The position numbers were made by a program, and so were the translations under genes. A model generated the notes under the pieces. The model saw only the letters and a program-made list of their open reading frames with translations, did not search any database and was not told the DNA's origin. This document shows, piece by piece, positions 8,138 to 16,800 of a DNA stretch of 64,000 nucleotides. The DNA is from JAUILH01 sp965230535 (GTDB lineage: Bacteria > Bacteroidota > Bacteroidia > Flavobacteriales_D > JAUILH01): positions 930,001 through 994,000 of the forward strand of contig OZ246010.1 of assembly GCA_965230535.1 (NCBI GenBank), written 5' to 3'. Numbering within the stretch: position 1 is the stretch's first letter; every line of letters starts with the position of its first letter.

Positions 8138-10849
8138 ATGAAAAGTTTTCTGGACAAAGTAGCTGAATACCTCATGACTCAACATGGGAATTGTCTGGAA
8201 GACGTGGTGGTGATCATGCCGGGAAAACGGTCGGGTGTTTTCCTTCAAAAAGCTTTAAAGAAACAATCAGAAACAGGACTTTGGATGCCGGAAGTACTGG
8301 GCATTAACGATTTCATGGGATCTCTGCAAACTCTGGAACAAATTGATCCGGTTGATTTGATATTTGAGGCCTACCAGGTGTACACCAAACAGGTAAAACA
8401 AGCCGACGATTTCAATGAGTTTCTGAATTGGGCTCCCACTGTTTTAAGCGACTTTGACGACATTGACCGGTATTTGGTTGACCCAAATCAAATCTTCATG
8501 AATCTCAAATCTGTTCGCGAATTGGAAGGTTGGGAACTGGATAAATGGAGTTTCGACAACGAAGAATTGAAACCACTGCAGTTAAAGTATCTGACGTTTT
8601 GGGATCAGCTTAAACCTTTGTATTTCGAGTTAAATGCACATTTAAGTGAACTTGGAAAACGCAGAACAGGAATGATTTACCGAAAAGCCTGTGAAGAGTT
8701 TGAAGAAGCACAAGTTGATGACAAAAAGCACTACTACTTTATAGGCTTAAATGCTCTGTCGAAAGCAGAAATGCAGGTGATAAAAAAAATGCAGCAGGAT
8801 TTCAATGCGAAATGTGCCTGGGATTATCATACAGATATCATTGACGATCCGATTCATGAAGCCAACTTTTTCATGCAAAGAAATCTCAAATTTCTGGGCA
8901 AGGGAATTACTGAAGCCCAGGAAACACCTCTTCAGAACAAAGTAAATGTGCACCCCTCGCCCAGTTTTTACAGTCAGGCCAGCATAGCCAACGCTCTTCT
9001 CAATGAAAATGATGGAAATGACTCTGCCATTATTCTGTGTGATGAGCAACTTTTGGAACCTGTTCAACTCAATCTTCCTGACTTGCAACAACCACCAAAC
9101 ATCACCACAGAGTTACCCATTACCAAAACGCTCATTCATAATTTTTTCCAATACCTGCTGCAGGTTAATATAAAACACTGTAAAGCTGGCAATGGTTCCG
9201 TATATCATGCAGATTTATCCGCCATTCTACAACACCCTGCCTTCAAATTCACAAGTATTTCAAAACAACTTCAGATAGGGCAAATTGTCAATACCATGTC
9301 GGAAAGAAACATGGTCTACATTAGCAAAAAAGGACTGCAGGAGTTGTTCGGAGTTCATGCAGATTTCATACGGAAGCTTGTTTTCGCTTGTAAGGACACG
9401 GGCGATACTGCGGCTTATATTGCTCTGATTAGAAGTACACTTCTTGACATCAAGTCCAATCAAAAAGATCCCTTACTACTCGAACAATGTTATCACGAAT
9501 ATGCTTTACAGAGCCAGATTCTGGAACATGTCACGTCTTCAAGTGTCAACATTGACTTGGAAGCTTATAAACTTCTGATGCGTTTCTTTTTGAACGACTA
9601 TAAACTTTCATTCATTGGTGAACCACTTTCCGGTTTACAAATTATGGGGATGCTGGAAACGAGAAGTCTTAACTTTAAAAAACTCATTTTTGTTGGAGCC
9701 AACGAGGGTACTTTGCCACATGATGCCCTATTCAAAAGCTTCATTCCTTACGACCTGAGAAAATACTTTGGTTTGCCAGGCAAGAAGAACAAAGAAGCTA
9801 TTCATGCCTATTATTTCTACAGACTCATCTGGTCTGCTGAAGAAGTTCACTTGGTTTATAACGCCAATAAAACTGCCAATGACGCTTCTGAACCAAGTAG
9901 ATATATTCTTCAACTCAAATATCAAAATCAGAACGTTCAACATGAATCTGGTTTGAATCTCGGTTTGGCAAGAACAGAAGAAACCGTAGAGAAAACCCCG
10001 GAAATTCTCACTTTAATTAAGAATTATCTGGATCAGGGGCTTTCTAGTTCTGCCATTGGTTCCTACCTCAACTGTCCACTGGATTTCTTCCACAAGAGTA
10101 TTCTTCGTTTGTACGAACAACAGGAGGTGGAAGAAGATATTCAGGCCAACACACTCGGAACAATCTTACACAACGTTCTTCAAAACTTCTATGAGGGAAA
10201 AGAATCTATGGTACTCAGTGCTAACATGTATCAGGATTTGGGGAAGCAAATTGAAACACTTCTGAAGCAAGAGTTTTTGAAAGTTTTCTACCGGGGATCG
10301 GATGAGAATGGAAAAAACAGATTGGCCTATGATATTTGTAAGCACTACCTCATCACCTTTTTACAAGATGAACTCAACGCTTTAAAGAAAGGACAGCAAA
10401 TTGAGATTGTGAGCCTTGAAGCCGACCACACATTTCCGATTACCCTTAGTGACGGCTCTGAAGTTTTTATCAAAGGAAAAATAGATCGAATCGACAGGTA
10501 CAATGGGACATTGCGGGTAATTGATTACAAAAGCGGCGCACAAGGTTTGGTTTCTAAAAATGGTCCCGAGCAAGCTTTTCTGGATCAGAATAAGGATAAA
10601 GAAAGGCAATTGCTCATCTATGCCTGGTTGGTTAATCAGCAATACAAAACCACCGATTTTTCATGTGCGCTTCTGTTTTTGAGAGATTCGAAAAAGCTGT
10701 ATCCATACCGACAAGAGATTACTCAGGAACTTATAGATTCTGTCGAGCTTGAATTGAAAAAATTCTGCGAACAGCTGTTGGATCCGGACCATAGTTTCAA
10801 AGAAAATATGGATCCAAGATTTGCCACCTTACTTGGCTATCCACAATAG
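8138..10849 (+). CDS. PD-(D/E)XK nuclease family protein, AddB-like
   Basis: 903 residues, cytoplasmic. The C-terminal third has a RecB-family nuclease domain: the S-x-Y-L-x-C-P-x-x-F-x-x-K/H entry motif (about 640-655), then GKIDRIDRYNG and VIDYKSG (about 779-800), giving the D...D-x-K catalytic residues, and a conserved Gln near QLLIYAW. The N-terminal two-thirds resembles the inactive helicase-like part of AddB in Bacteroidota (MPGKRSGVFLQKAL near the start, VGANEGTLPH near 515). The four-cysteine Fe-S pattern of Bacillus AddB is not seen. It presumably acts in double-strand-break end processing with an AddA helicase-nuclease, which is not in this window. The start ATG at 8138 gives the expected N-terminus. 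Confidence 0.85.
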   Translation: MKSFLDKVAEYLMTQHGNCLEDVVVIMPGKRSGVFLQKALKKQSETGLWMPEVLGINDFMGSLQTLEQIDPVDLIFEAYQVYTKQVKQADDFNEFLNWAPTVLSDFDDIDRYLVDPNQIFMNLKSVRELEGWELDKWSFDNEELKPLQLKYLTFWDQLKPLYFELNAHLSELGKRRTGMIYRKACEEFEEAQVDDKKHYYFIGLNALSKAEMQVIKKMQQDFNAKCAWDYHTDIIDDPIHEANFFMQRNLKFLGKGITEAQETPLQNKVNVHPSPSFYSQASIANALLNENDGNDSAIILCDEQLLEPVQLNLPDLQQPPNITTELPITKTLIHNFFQYLLQVNIKHCKAGNGSVYHADLSAILQHPAFKFTSISKQLQIGQIVNTMSERNMVYISKKGLQELFGVHADFIRKLVFACKDTGDTAAYIALIRSTLLDIKSNQKDPLLLEQCYHEYALQSQILEHVTSSSVNIDLEAYKLLMRFFLNDYKLSFIGEPLSGLQIMGMLETRSLNFKKLIFVGANEGTLPHDALFKSFIPYDLRKYFGLPGKKNKEAIHAYYFYRLIWSAEEVHLVYNANKTANDASEPSRYILQLKYQNQNVQHESGLNLGLARTEETVEKTPEILTLIKNYLDQGLSSSAIGSYLNCPLDFFHKSILRLYEQQEVEEDIQANTLGTILHNVLQNFYEGKESMVLSANMYQDLGKQIETLLKQEFLKVFYRGSDENGKNRLAYDICKHYLITFLQDELNALKKGQQIEIVSLEADHTFPITLSDGSEVFIKGKIDRIDRYNGTLRVIDYKSGAQGLVSKNGPEQAFLDQNKDKERQLLIYAWLVNQQYKTTDFSCALLFLRDSKKLYPYRQEITQELIDSVELELKKFCEQLLDPDHSFKENMDPRFATLLGYPQ

Positions 10850-10931
10850 TTTTGTTAAAAAGTGATATCCTGCCACCGAGCTGAAAAGCGCTTTATCGTG
10901 ATATTTAAGTAAAATCTTAAAACCTCACGTC

Positions 10932-11195
10932 ATGAATGCCAAACAAAGAATTGTGATATCGTACGGATCCATGGATCAGGATCTTAAGAAATTGGTAAAC
11001 AAACATTATCCTGGCGGATTTAAAGCACACCTTTTTCCAATTCCAAAATCGGGAGAATGTAATAAGGCCTTTACACTTGACGCCGGAGACGTGGTGTACC
11101 TCATTAAGGTTGAAGATCGATACTTGAGATCTGCTGATGAAATGATAGATGAGCTTGAGGATTTCACACCTCAGGATCAGGACTGGGACTATTAA
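10932..11195 (+). CDS. Conserved-looking small hypothetical protein
   Basis: 87 residues, soluble, acidic at the C-terminus (DELEDFTPQDQDWDY), no signal peptide or membrane segment. The sequence reads as a compact alpha/beta domain; no catalytic motif is recognised. Codon use resembles its neighbours and the ATG at 10932 is the only good start. It is 82 bp after the nuclease gene with no terminator between, so it may be co-transcribed. Its TAA stop (11193-11195) interlocks with the TAA stop of the oppositely oriented gene (11194-11192) in the palindrome TTAA. Confidence 0.65.
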   Translation: MNAKQRIVISYGSMDQDLKKLVNKHYPGGFKAHLFPIPKSGECNKAFTLDAGDVVYLIKVEDRYLRSADEMIDELEDFTPQDQDWDY

Positions 11196-11437
11196 GCCTC
11201 AATAGCATCCGTTAAATACTTCTTACCTTTTCTGGTAAGTGTGTAGCCGCCATAGCTCGCAGATTTTCTAATGTATTCTGCTAAATACAACTTTGTAACA
11301 TTGTCGCCAAGATTGACATGGTAAATTTCATCCTCCGATAATCCTTCCCAAAATTTCTTTTTAATGGTATCTAAATCCACTTCACCGCTATTCAAAATAA
11401 TTTCAAGAATTTTTTCGTCGTACTTATTTAAAATCAT
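11192..11437 (-). CDS. Small winged-helix-like hypothetical protein with strong Shine-Dalgarno
   Basis: 81 residues. The layout (ILNKYDEKILEIILNSGEVD, then LTRKGKKYLTDAI near the C-terminus) resembles a small winged-helix domain ending in the wing and 'LT-x-x-G-x-x' strand common in MarR/PadR-like and DUF-type DNA-binding proteins; this is a fold guess only. An uninterrupted AAGGAGGT lies 7 nt before the ATG (CCAAGGAGGTAATAACAATG at 11454-11435), a near-perfect ribosome-binding site that is rare in this phylum and not seen before other genes here. A consensus promoter is about 60 bp upstream. Function unknown. Confidence 0.7.
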   Translation of the reverse strand: MILNKYDEKILEIILNSGEVDLDTIKKKFWEGLSEDEIYHVNLGDNVTKLYLAEYIRKSASYGGYTLTRKGKKYLTDAIEA

Positions 11438-11499
11438 TGTTATTACCTCCTTGGTTTAATGTTAGTAGAAAATTAATCAGAGATTAAAAAATCGAACAT

Positions 11500-11530
11500 C
11501 AAATGTAACTAACCTAATCGGGTAATGCAA
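11500..11530 (-). promoter_or_regulatory. Bacteroidota-type promoter of the 81-residue protein gene
   Basis: On the minus strand, TTG (11530-11528), a 20-nt spacer and TACATTTG (11507-11500), an exact TAnnTTTG -7 box. Predicted transcription start is near 11494, leaving a leader of about 55 nt that carries the Shine-Dalgarno sequence. Confidence 0.6.
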
Positions 11531-11646
11531 TGTAGTTTTTCCACATTTTTTCAACTTTTTAGACAAAAAACGACTAAAACAAAGCCATTTAATCTCTTTT
11601 TTGTTTGATTTAAGTGGATTTCAGCGCTTTACAGAAATTTCATCTA

Positions 11647-12534
11647 TCACCAATTCATAAAGTCTTTATGGCCCGACTTTTTCCAGAATTTATAGGCCAT
11701 TGATAACTCATGAGATGCACCATAGACGTTGCTAAGCTTGGATTGTGTCATGTCATATGAATAAAACATATTGATTCGCTTCATGTTAACACCTGCTTTA
11801 AAAACATGCGCATCTCTCGATCTAAAATAATAGCCCAGGAAGTACTTTCTTTTTAGATTTAAATCACCTCCGAATATCAGAGAATTGAATCCACTTTGCG
11901 CATAATAAAATCCATTCAGATCTACCCCTAAATCCTCTGTAATTTTCAAGCTATACCCTAGCTGAGCACCTATTTTCTGTGGCAGTGGACTATTTCCTTC
12001 TATGGCACTCACATTTGGTTGGTTAATATGGTGCAAAGAAACGCCCGCATACAAACCTTTACCGCTTAGAACTACTCCTGATGAAACATCAAAGAAATCG
12101 CCTCTTCCGCCCTTGCCGGTTGTAGACAATTTAGACCAGTCAATCGTTCTGACTCCATAAGCAACTTCTCCTCCCAACTGAAGCATCAGTGCATCTCCCA
12201 GTTTAAATTTCTGGGCATAGCCTACGTGAAAGCTGTTTGTATTTAGCACACCGCCACCCGCTTGATCATTGATGTACGCCCCGTAGATGGCTCCATTACT
12301 TTTCGAAAAGTAGTGTGTGTAGTTGACAACATTGGTTACATAATTTGCAGACAATGCCGGCCATTGATTTCTGTGTTTGATTGATACATGATCCAGACTG
12401 TCATTATTTGCCATCGCCGGATTGAAATACCATTGTGAATTATTAAAATGAGAGAAATGGGCGTCCTGAGCCTGGGACTTGAAACCAATTAAACTTAGAG
12501 TTCCGGTAATGAGTAGTAACTTTCTTTTTGTCAT
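11647..12534 (-). CDS. PorP/SprF family type IX secretion membrane protein
   Basis: 295 residues with a Sec signal peptide ending near SQAQ (residues 1-22) followed by the family hallmark QDAHFSHFNNSQWYFNPAMA, matching the Q-D-x-x-F-S-x-F/Y...NPA motif. The rest is a 12-14 stranded outer-membrane beta barrel. PorP/SprF proteins help deliver or anchor T9SS type B cargo such as SprB. Unlike the copy at 61858, this gene has no type B cargo gene next to it; the nearest large exported protein (13812) has a type A signal. It lies downstream of the response regulator gene but a terminator at 12588-12640 separates them. Confidence 0.9.
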   Translation of the reverse strand: MTKRKLLLITGTLSLIGFKSQAQDAHFSHFNNSQWYFNPAMANNDSLDHVSIKHRNQWPALSANYVTNVVNYTHYFSKSNGAIYGAYINDQAGGGVLNTNSFHVGYAQKFKLGDALMLQLGGEVAYGVRTIDWSKLSTTGKGGRGDFFDVSSGVVLSGKGLYAGVSLHHINQPNVSAIEGNSPLPQKIGAQLGYSLKITEDLGVDLNGFYYAQSGFNSLIFGGDLNLKRKYFLGYYFRSRDAHVFKAGVNMKRINMFYSYDMTQSKLSNVYGASHELSMAYKFWKKSGHKDFMNW

Positions 12535-12587
12535 TATAAATCGTCTTTTTAAGAGAAACCATTATGACTCACGAAAGTTACAGGCAC

Positions 12588-12640
12588 AAAAAAACCTGGA
12601 GTGGTTTTAAAGCAGTTGTTGGGATAAAACACGCTCCAGG
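12588..12640 (-). terminator. Rho-independent terminator after the response regulator gene
   Basis: Arms 12595-12609 (CCTGGAGTGGTTTTA) and 12625-12640 form a stem of about 14 bp with one small bulge and a 15-nt loop. On the minus strand the stem is followed directly by seven T (12594-12588). It would end transcription from the gene at 12711-13406. Confidence 0.75.
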
Positions 12641-12710
12641 CTAAACCTGCAAGGAAAATAAAATTTTTAATTCTTTAGTAAATAGACGTGACTTTACCTC
12701 AATGGTTGCT

Positions 12711-13406
12711 TCAATCTGTAAATTTATAGCCAATTCCTCTGATGGAATGAAAGTATTGAGGATTTCTGGAGTCAACTTCAAACAGCTTTCTATAAGTAAG
12801 AATATAGTTATCTATAGTCCTGGTTGTGGGATATACATCAAAGCCCCAAACCGTTTCCAGAATATACTCTCTGCTCACTACTTCATTTTTCTTATCGATC
12901 AACAATCGGAGTAATTTCGATTCCTTATTGGACAGATTGTAAACAACCTCATTGCCCTGTTTCACCTCAAAAGTGATGAAATCCACAGAAGCCTTTCCAA
13001 TGGTATACTGCTCTAGTTCAGACTTTAAAGAAACGCCCTCGCCTCTCTGAACGAGAATTTTCACCCTTAAAAGCAATTCTTCAAGGTTAAAAGGTTTGGC
13101 CAAATAGTCGTCTGCACCATGTTTTAAACCTTGAATGACGTCATCGGAACTGGAACGCGCCGATAAAAACAAAATGGGTGTTTGTCCGTCACTTAATCGA
13201 ATAGTCTGGCAAACATCAAAGCCATTGATATCCGGAATCATCACATCCAGAATAACCAGATGGTATCTCGCTTTCTTGAATTTCTCAATTGCTTCTGATC
13301 CGGTTTTAGCAGTAACTACCTCATATCCTTCCAGTTTGAGGTTCAATTCAAGCCCTTCCAATAAGTGCTCTTCGTCTTCAACAACCAATATTCTTTTTAG
13401 CTCCAT
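12711..13406 (-). CDS. OmpR/PhoB family response regulator
   Basis: 231 residues. Receiver domain about 4-120 with acidic pair E10-D11, phosphoacceptor D54 (VILDVMIPDINGFD) and the conserved Lys in YLAKPF; winged-helix DNA-binding domain about 130-228 (LSNKESKLLRLL, RTIDNYILTYRKLF, RGIGYKF). It acts as a phosphorylation-dependent transcription factor. No histidine kinase gene is adjacent, so it is an orphan here. It is divergent from the small secreted protein and giant protease genes at 13544 and 13812, which are possible targets, though that is only inference from position. Confidence 0.92.
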   Translation of the reverse strand: MELKRILVVEDEEHLLEGLELNLKLEGYEVVTAKTGSEAIEKFKKARYHLVILDVMIPDINGFDVCQTIRLSDGQTPILFLSARSSSDDVIQGLKHGADDYLAKPFNLEELLLRVKILVQRGEGVSLKSELEQYTIGKASVDFITFEVKQGNEVVYNLSNKESKLLRLLIDKKNEVVSREYILETVWGFDVYPTTRTIDNYILTYRKLFEVDSRNPQYFHSIRGIGYKFTD

Positions 13407-13417
13407 AATATCACCGA

Positions 13418-13425
13418 CAAATTTA
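13418..13425 (-). promoter_or_regulatory. -7 box of the response regulator gene
   Basis: TAAATTTG on the minus strand (13425-13418), an exact TAnnTTTG, 11 nt before the ATG at 13406. I see no clear -33 TTG at the usual distance. Confidence 0.4.
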
Positions 13426-13543
13426 ATTCTAATTTTTCATCATTGGTCCTATGTTTTCAACAGTGGTCCAAATTAGACTTTTATCTATGGTCAGTTTTTC
13501 TTAACTTGATGGCCTTATTAGTCTAATAATCAAACTAAACATC

Positions 13544-13792
13544 ATGAAGAAATTAGTCCTCTCGCTTTTTTGTTTGGGATTTGTCGTTGCTGCGTCAGCC
13601 CAAACCAGTACGACAAACACACCTCCAAAGAAAGCACAAGTCAAGAAGTTGAATAAGCCTCTTGTTGTGAAGAAGAGTGTGGTTACCGTTTCCCCAACGA
13701 CTCCTAAAGCTGCAACGGAATCTACTACCAAAAAGCAGCCAATTACACGCAAAGAATCCGCAGTAATTGAAGAAAGAAGCGAAAAAAAATAG
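13544..13792 (+). CDS. Small secreted Lys/Thr-rich protein
   Basis: 82 residues. A clear Sec signal peptide (MKKLVLSLFCLGFVVAASAQ) is followed by a 62-residue mature region that is low in complexity and very basic (about 13 Lys and 2 Arg, many Thr, Ser and Pro), with no cysteines, no lipobox and no sorting domain. It is probably disordered in the periplasm or outside. It ends 19 bp before the ATG of the 1635-residue protease and both begin with similar MKK signal peptides, so they are probably one operon. It could be a chaperone-like or inhibitory companion of the protease, but nothing in the sequence proves this. Confidence 0.7.
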   Translation: MKKLVLSLFCLGFVVAASAQTSTTNTPPKKAQVKKLNKPLVVKKSVVTVSPTTPKAATESTTKKQPITRKESAVIEERSEKK

Positions 13793-13811
13793 TCTCACTT
13801 AACTTATTAGC

Positions 13812-16800
13812 ATGAAAAAAATTGTACTACTATGTTGTAGTCTTTTTGCATTTGCAATGGGCTCCAACGCACAACATACCATAGGAGGTGTTCCACTTGG
13901 AATTTCTCAAAACATGGGTAATCATGGGTTTACTACTGAAACCTTAGCCCCTCTTAACATGGCGCAAATTCAACAAGAAGATGCGCAAGGAGATAAAAAT
14001 GGAAACTGGCCAAGAATTGCCGTGGCCCAAAGTACCAGTTTTACACTCGATAATTCGGGAGAATGGACAGTTCTACCTAACGGAGATAGAGTGTGGCGTT
14101 TAAAAGTAACAGGTCCTTCTGCTCAGGGATTGATGTTCTCTTTTAAAGATTTCTATTTGCCACCAGGCGCGAAATTGTACGCGTACTCTGAAGATGAGCA
14201 GGATGTATTGGGTGCTTTTACAAGCGATAATAACCCTCAACTTGGATATATCTCTGTTGGATTAATTCCTCAACCAACCGCAATTGTAGAATACTATGAG
14301 CCGGCAATGGTTTCAGGATATGGACATTTTGAGATTTTTGAAGTTGCTCAGGCTTATAGAATTTTAACACCTCAGGCCGCCGATTCAAGAGATTTTGGCG
14401 ATTCTGATCCATGTCAGGTAAACGTAAATTGTACACCTGAAGGATCTGATTGGCAAGATGAAAAAAGAGGTGTAGGAAGAATCCTGTTAAAGAATGGTTC
14501 TAACTGGGGATGGTGTACAGGTTCTCTTGTTAACAACACCGCTCAGGATTGTGCGCCTTATTTCTTAACTGCTCACCATTGTGGTGAAACAAGTTCAGCT
14601 GCGGATAGAGCACAATGGTTCTTCTACTTTAACTATGAGTCCACTGGTTGCTCAAATGGAACAAACCCTGTTCCTAACGCGTTTAGCCCGCCAGCTGGCT
14701 TCTCTTACGTACAAGGATGTACCCAACTATCACACTCAAATGACGGTGGTGGTGTTCAGGGATCTGATTATAAGTTATTACACTTAACCAACTTGACCAC
14801 AACAGACATGGTTAACTGGAACCTTTACTTAAATGGGTGGGATGCCAGTGACCCAAGTTCAGGAAACATTGGTTCTACCGGTTGGAACACGGCTACAGGT
14901 ATTCACCACCCTAGTGGAGATATCAAGAAAATTTCTTCTACAACCGGAAACCTGATTACTACTCAATGGAATGGTTCTGGTTTACCTTCTCACTGGTATA
15001 TTCAGTGGAACTCTACAACGAATGGTCATGGTGTTACAGAAGGTGGATCTTCAGGTTCTCCACTTTTCAATGACCCGGATGGTTCTGGTCCTTTAAATGG
15101 TCGTATTGTTGGTACACTTACAGGAGGTAGTTCTTACTGTAATACCCCTACCAGCCCGGATATGTATGGTAAAATGTCGTATCACTGGGATGAAAACAGT
15201 GCAAACGGAGGCCCCGTTGGAGGTCACTTAGGTCAATTACTTGATCCTGTTGGAGGTGGTTCTACACTAGTATTAGACGGAACTTACCCCCCTTGTTCGC
15301 CAACTGCCCCTAACTGTGCGGCTTCTGCATCTGCGACAAATGTTGTGGTAGGACAAACAGTAAACTTTACAGATCAATCTACTGGTCTTCCTACAGGATG
15401 GTCTTGGGATTTTGGTGATGGCTCTCCGGCTAACACAACTCAAAACCCATCTCATTCTTACTCTGCACCAGGAACATATACGGTGACATTAACCGCATCA
15501 AATGCAACTGGTAACTGTACAACAACTTTAACCATCACAGTTACAGCATCTAGTGGATGTGATACATTGAACTGGGTACTTCCTGGAACACCAACTCTAT
15601 ATGTTCCGGATGCTGCCTTACCATTGGATTCTGGGTACATTAGTGGAAATAATGCTTACGGAGATCTTGCTAAAGCACAAAGATTCAGCGCATATGCACC
15701 ATATACACACGTGACTGGTGGTTTATTCTGGATTTATGCAGCTGACGACATGGGTGCTCAAGGTGCCGTTGTAAGATTCTCTGTTTGGGATGAAGCAGCT
15801 GGCGAGCCTAATGCTCAATTGGCTACAGTTGACGTTTCTCTTGATCTATTAGATCAGGTAGTCCCTGTTGGTGGTACGTTTGTTCAAATATTCTTTAACG
15901 GACCTGTTAACGTAGCAGGTAACCCATTCTATATGGGTGTTGAGATGTTGAACTTTGATCCGCAGGATTCGTTGGCTATTGTGATTCAAACTAACGGAGA
16001 TGCGGTTACCCCTGATCAGTCTTGGGAGCAATGGAGTAATGGAACATGGTCTTCACTTAACAATGCATATGGTTTGGATGCGGACTTGCACATCTATCCA
16101 TATATGACCGATTCACCACCAACAGCGATTCCAAGTGCAGGTGGTCCAACTACAATTTGTGAAGGAGGTTCAATCACTTTTGATGGGTCTTCTTCTGTAA
16201 ATTACGATTCACTTGAATGGGTCTTCCAGGGAGGTACACCAACCGGATCGACCAATCTTTCGGAGTCCGTGCAATATGGAACAGGCGGTACATACACCAC
16301 TTACCTGTTTGCTTATGGATCATGTGGTGGTTACCATTTAGATAGTATCCCAAATATCACAGTGAATCCGGCTCCTACGGTTACTGCCACTGCAGTTGAT
16401 GCAACCTGTAATTCTTCTGATGGTTCTATTACGGCTGTCGGTTCAGGTGGATCCGGAAGTGGTTATCAATACTCTATTGACGGTGGAGCAAACTTCCAGG
16501 GAAGTGGATCGTTTACAAGTCTTGCCCCAGGAACTTACACCATCATAATTGAGGATAGTAATGGATGCCAGGGTCAAACTACTGTAACGGTAAATGCTAA
16601 TAATTCACCAATAACTGTAAACGCTACTCCAACCGATGAGAACTGTGGTCAGGCAGATGGTACAATTACAATTACTGCTGCAGGTGCTACTCAATTTAGT
16701 ATCAATGCGGGTATTACTTTCCAGGCATCAAATAGTTTCACCGGATTAACTGCCGGTACTTATGATGTTGTGGTTGAAGATGCCAATGGATGTACTGGTA

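Noticed and set aside
13501..13798. Minus-strand frames over the small secreted protein gene
   Set aside because: The plus-strand frame has a clear signal peptide and position before the protease; the minus frames look like complements of Lys/Thr codons.
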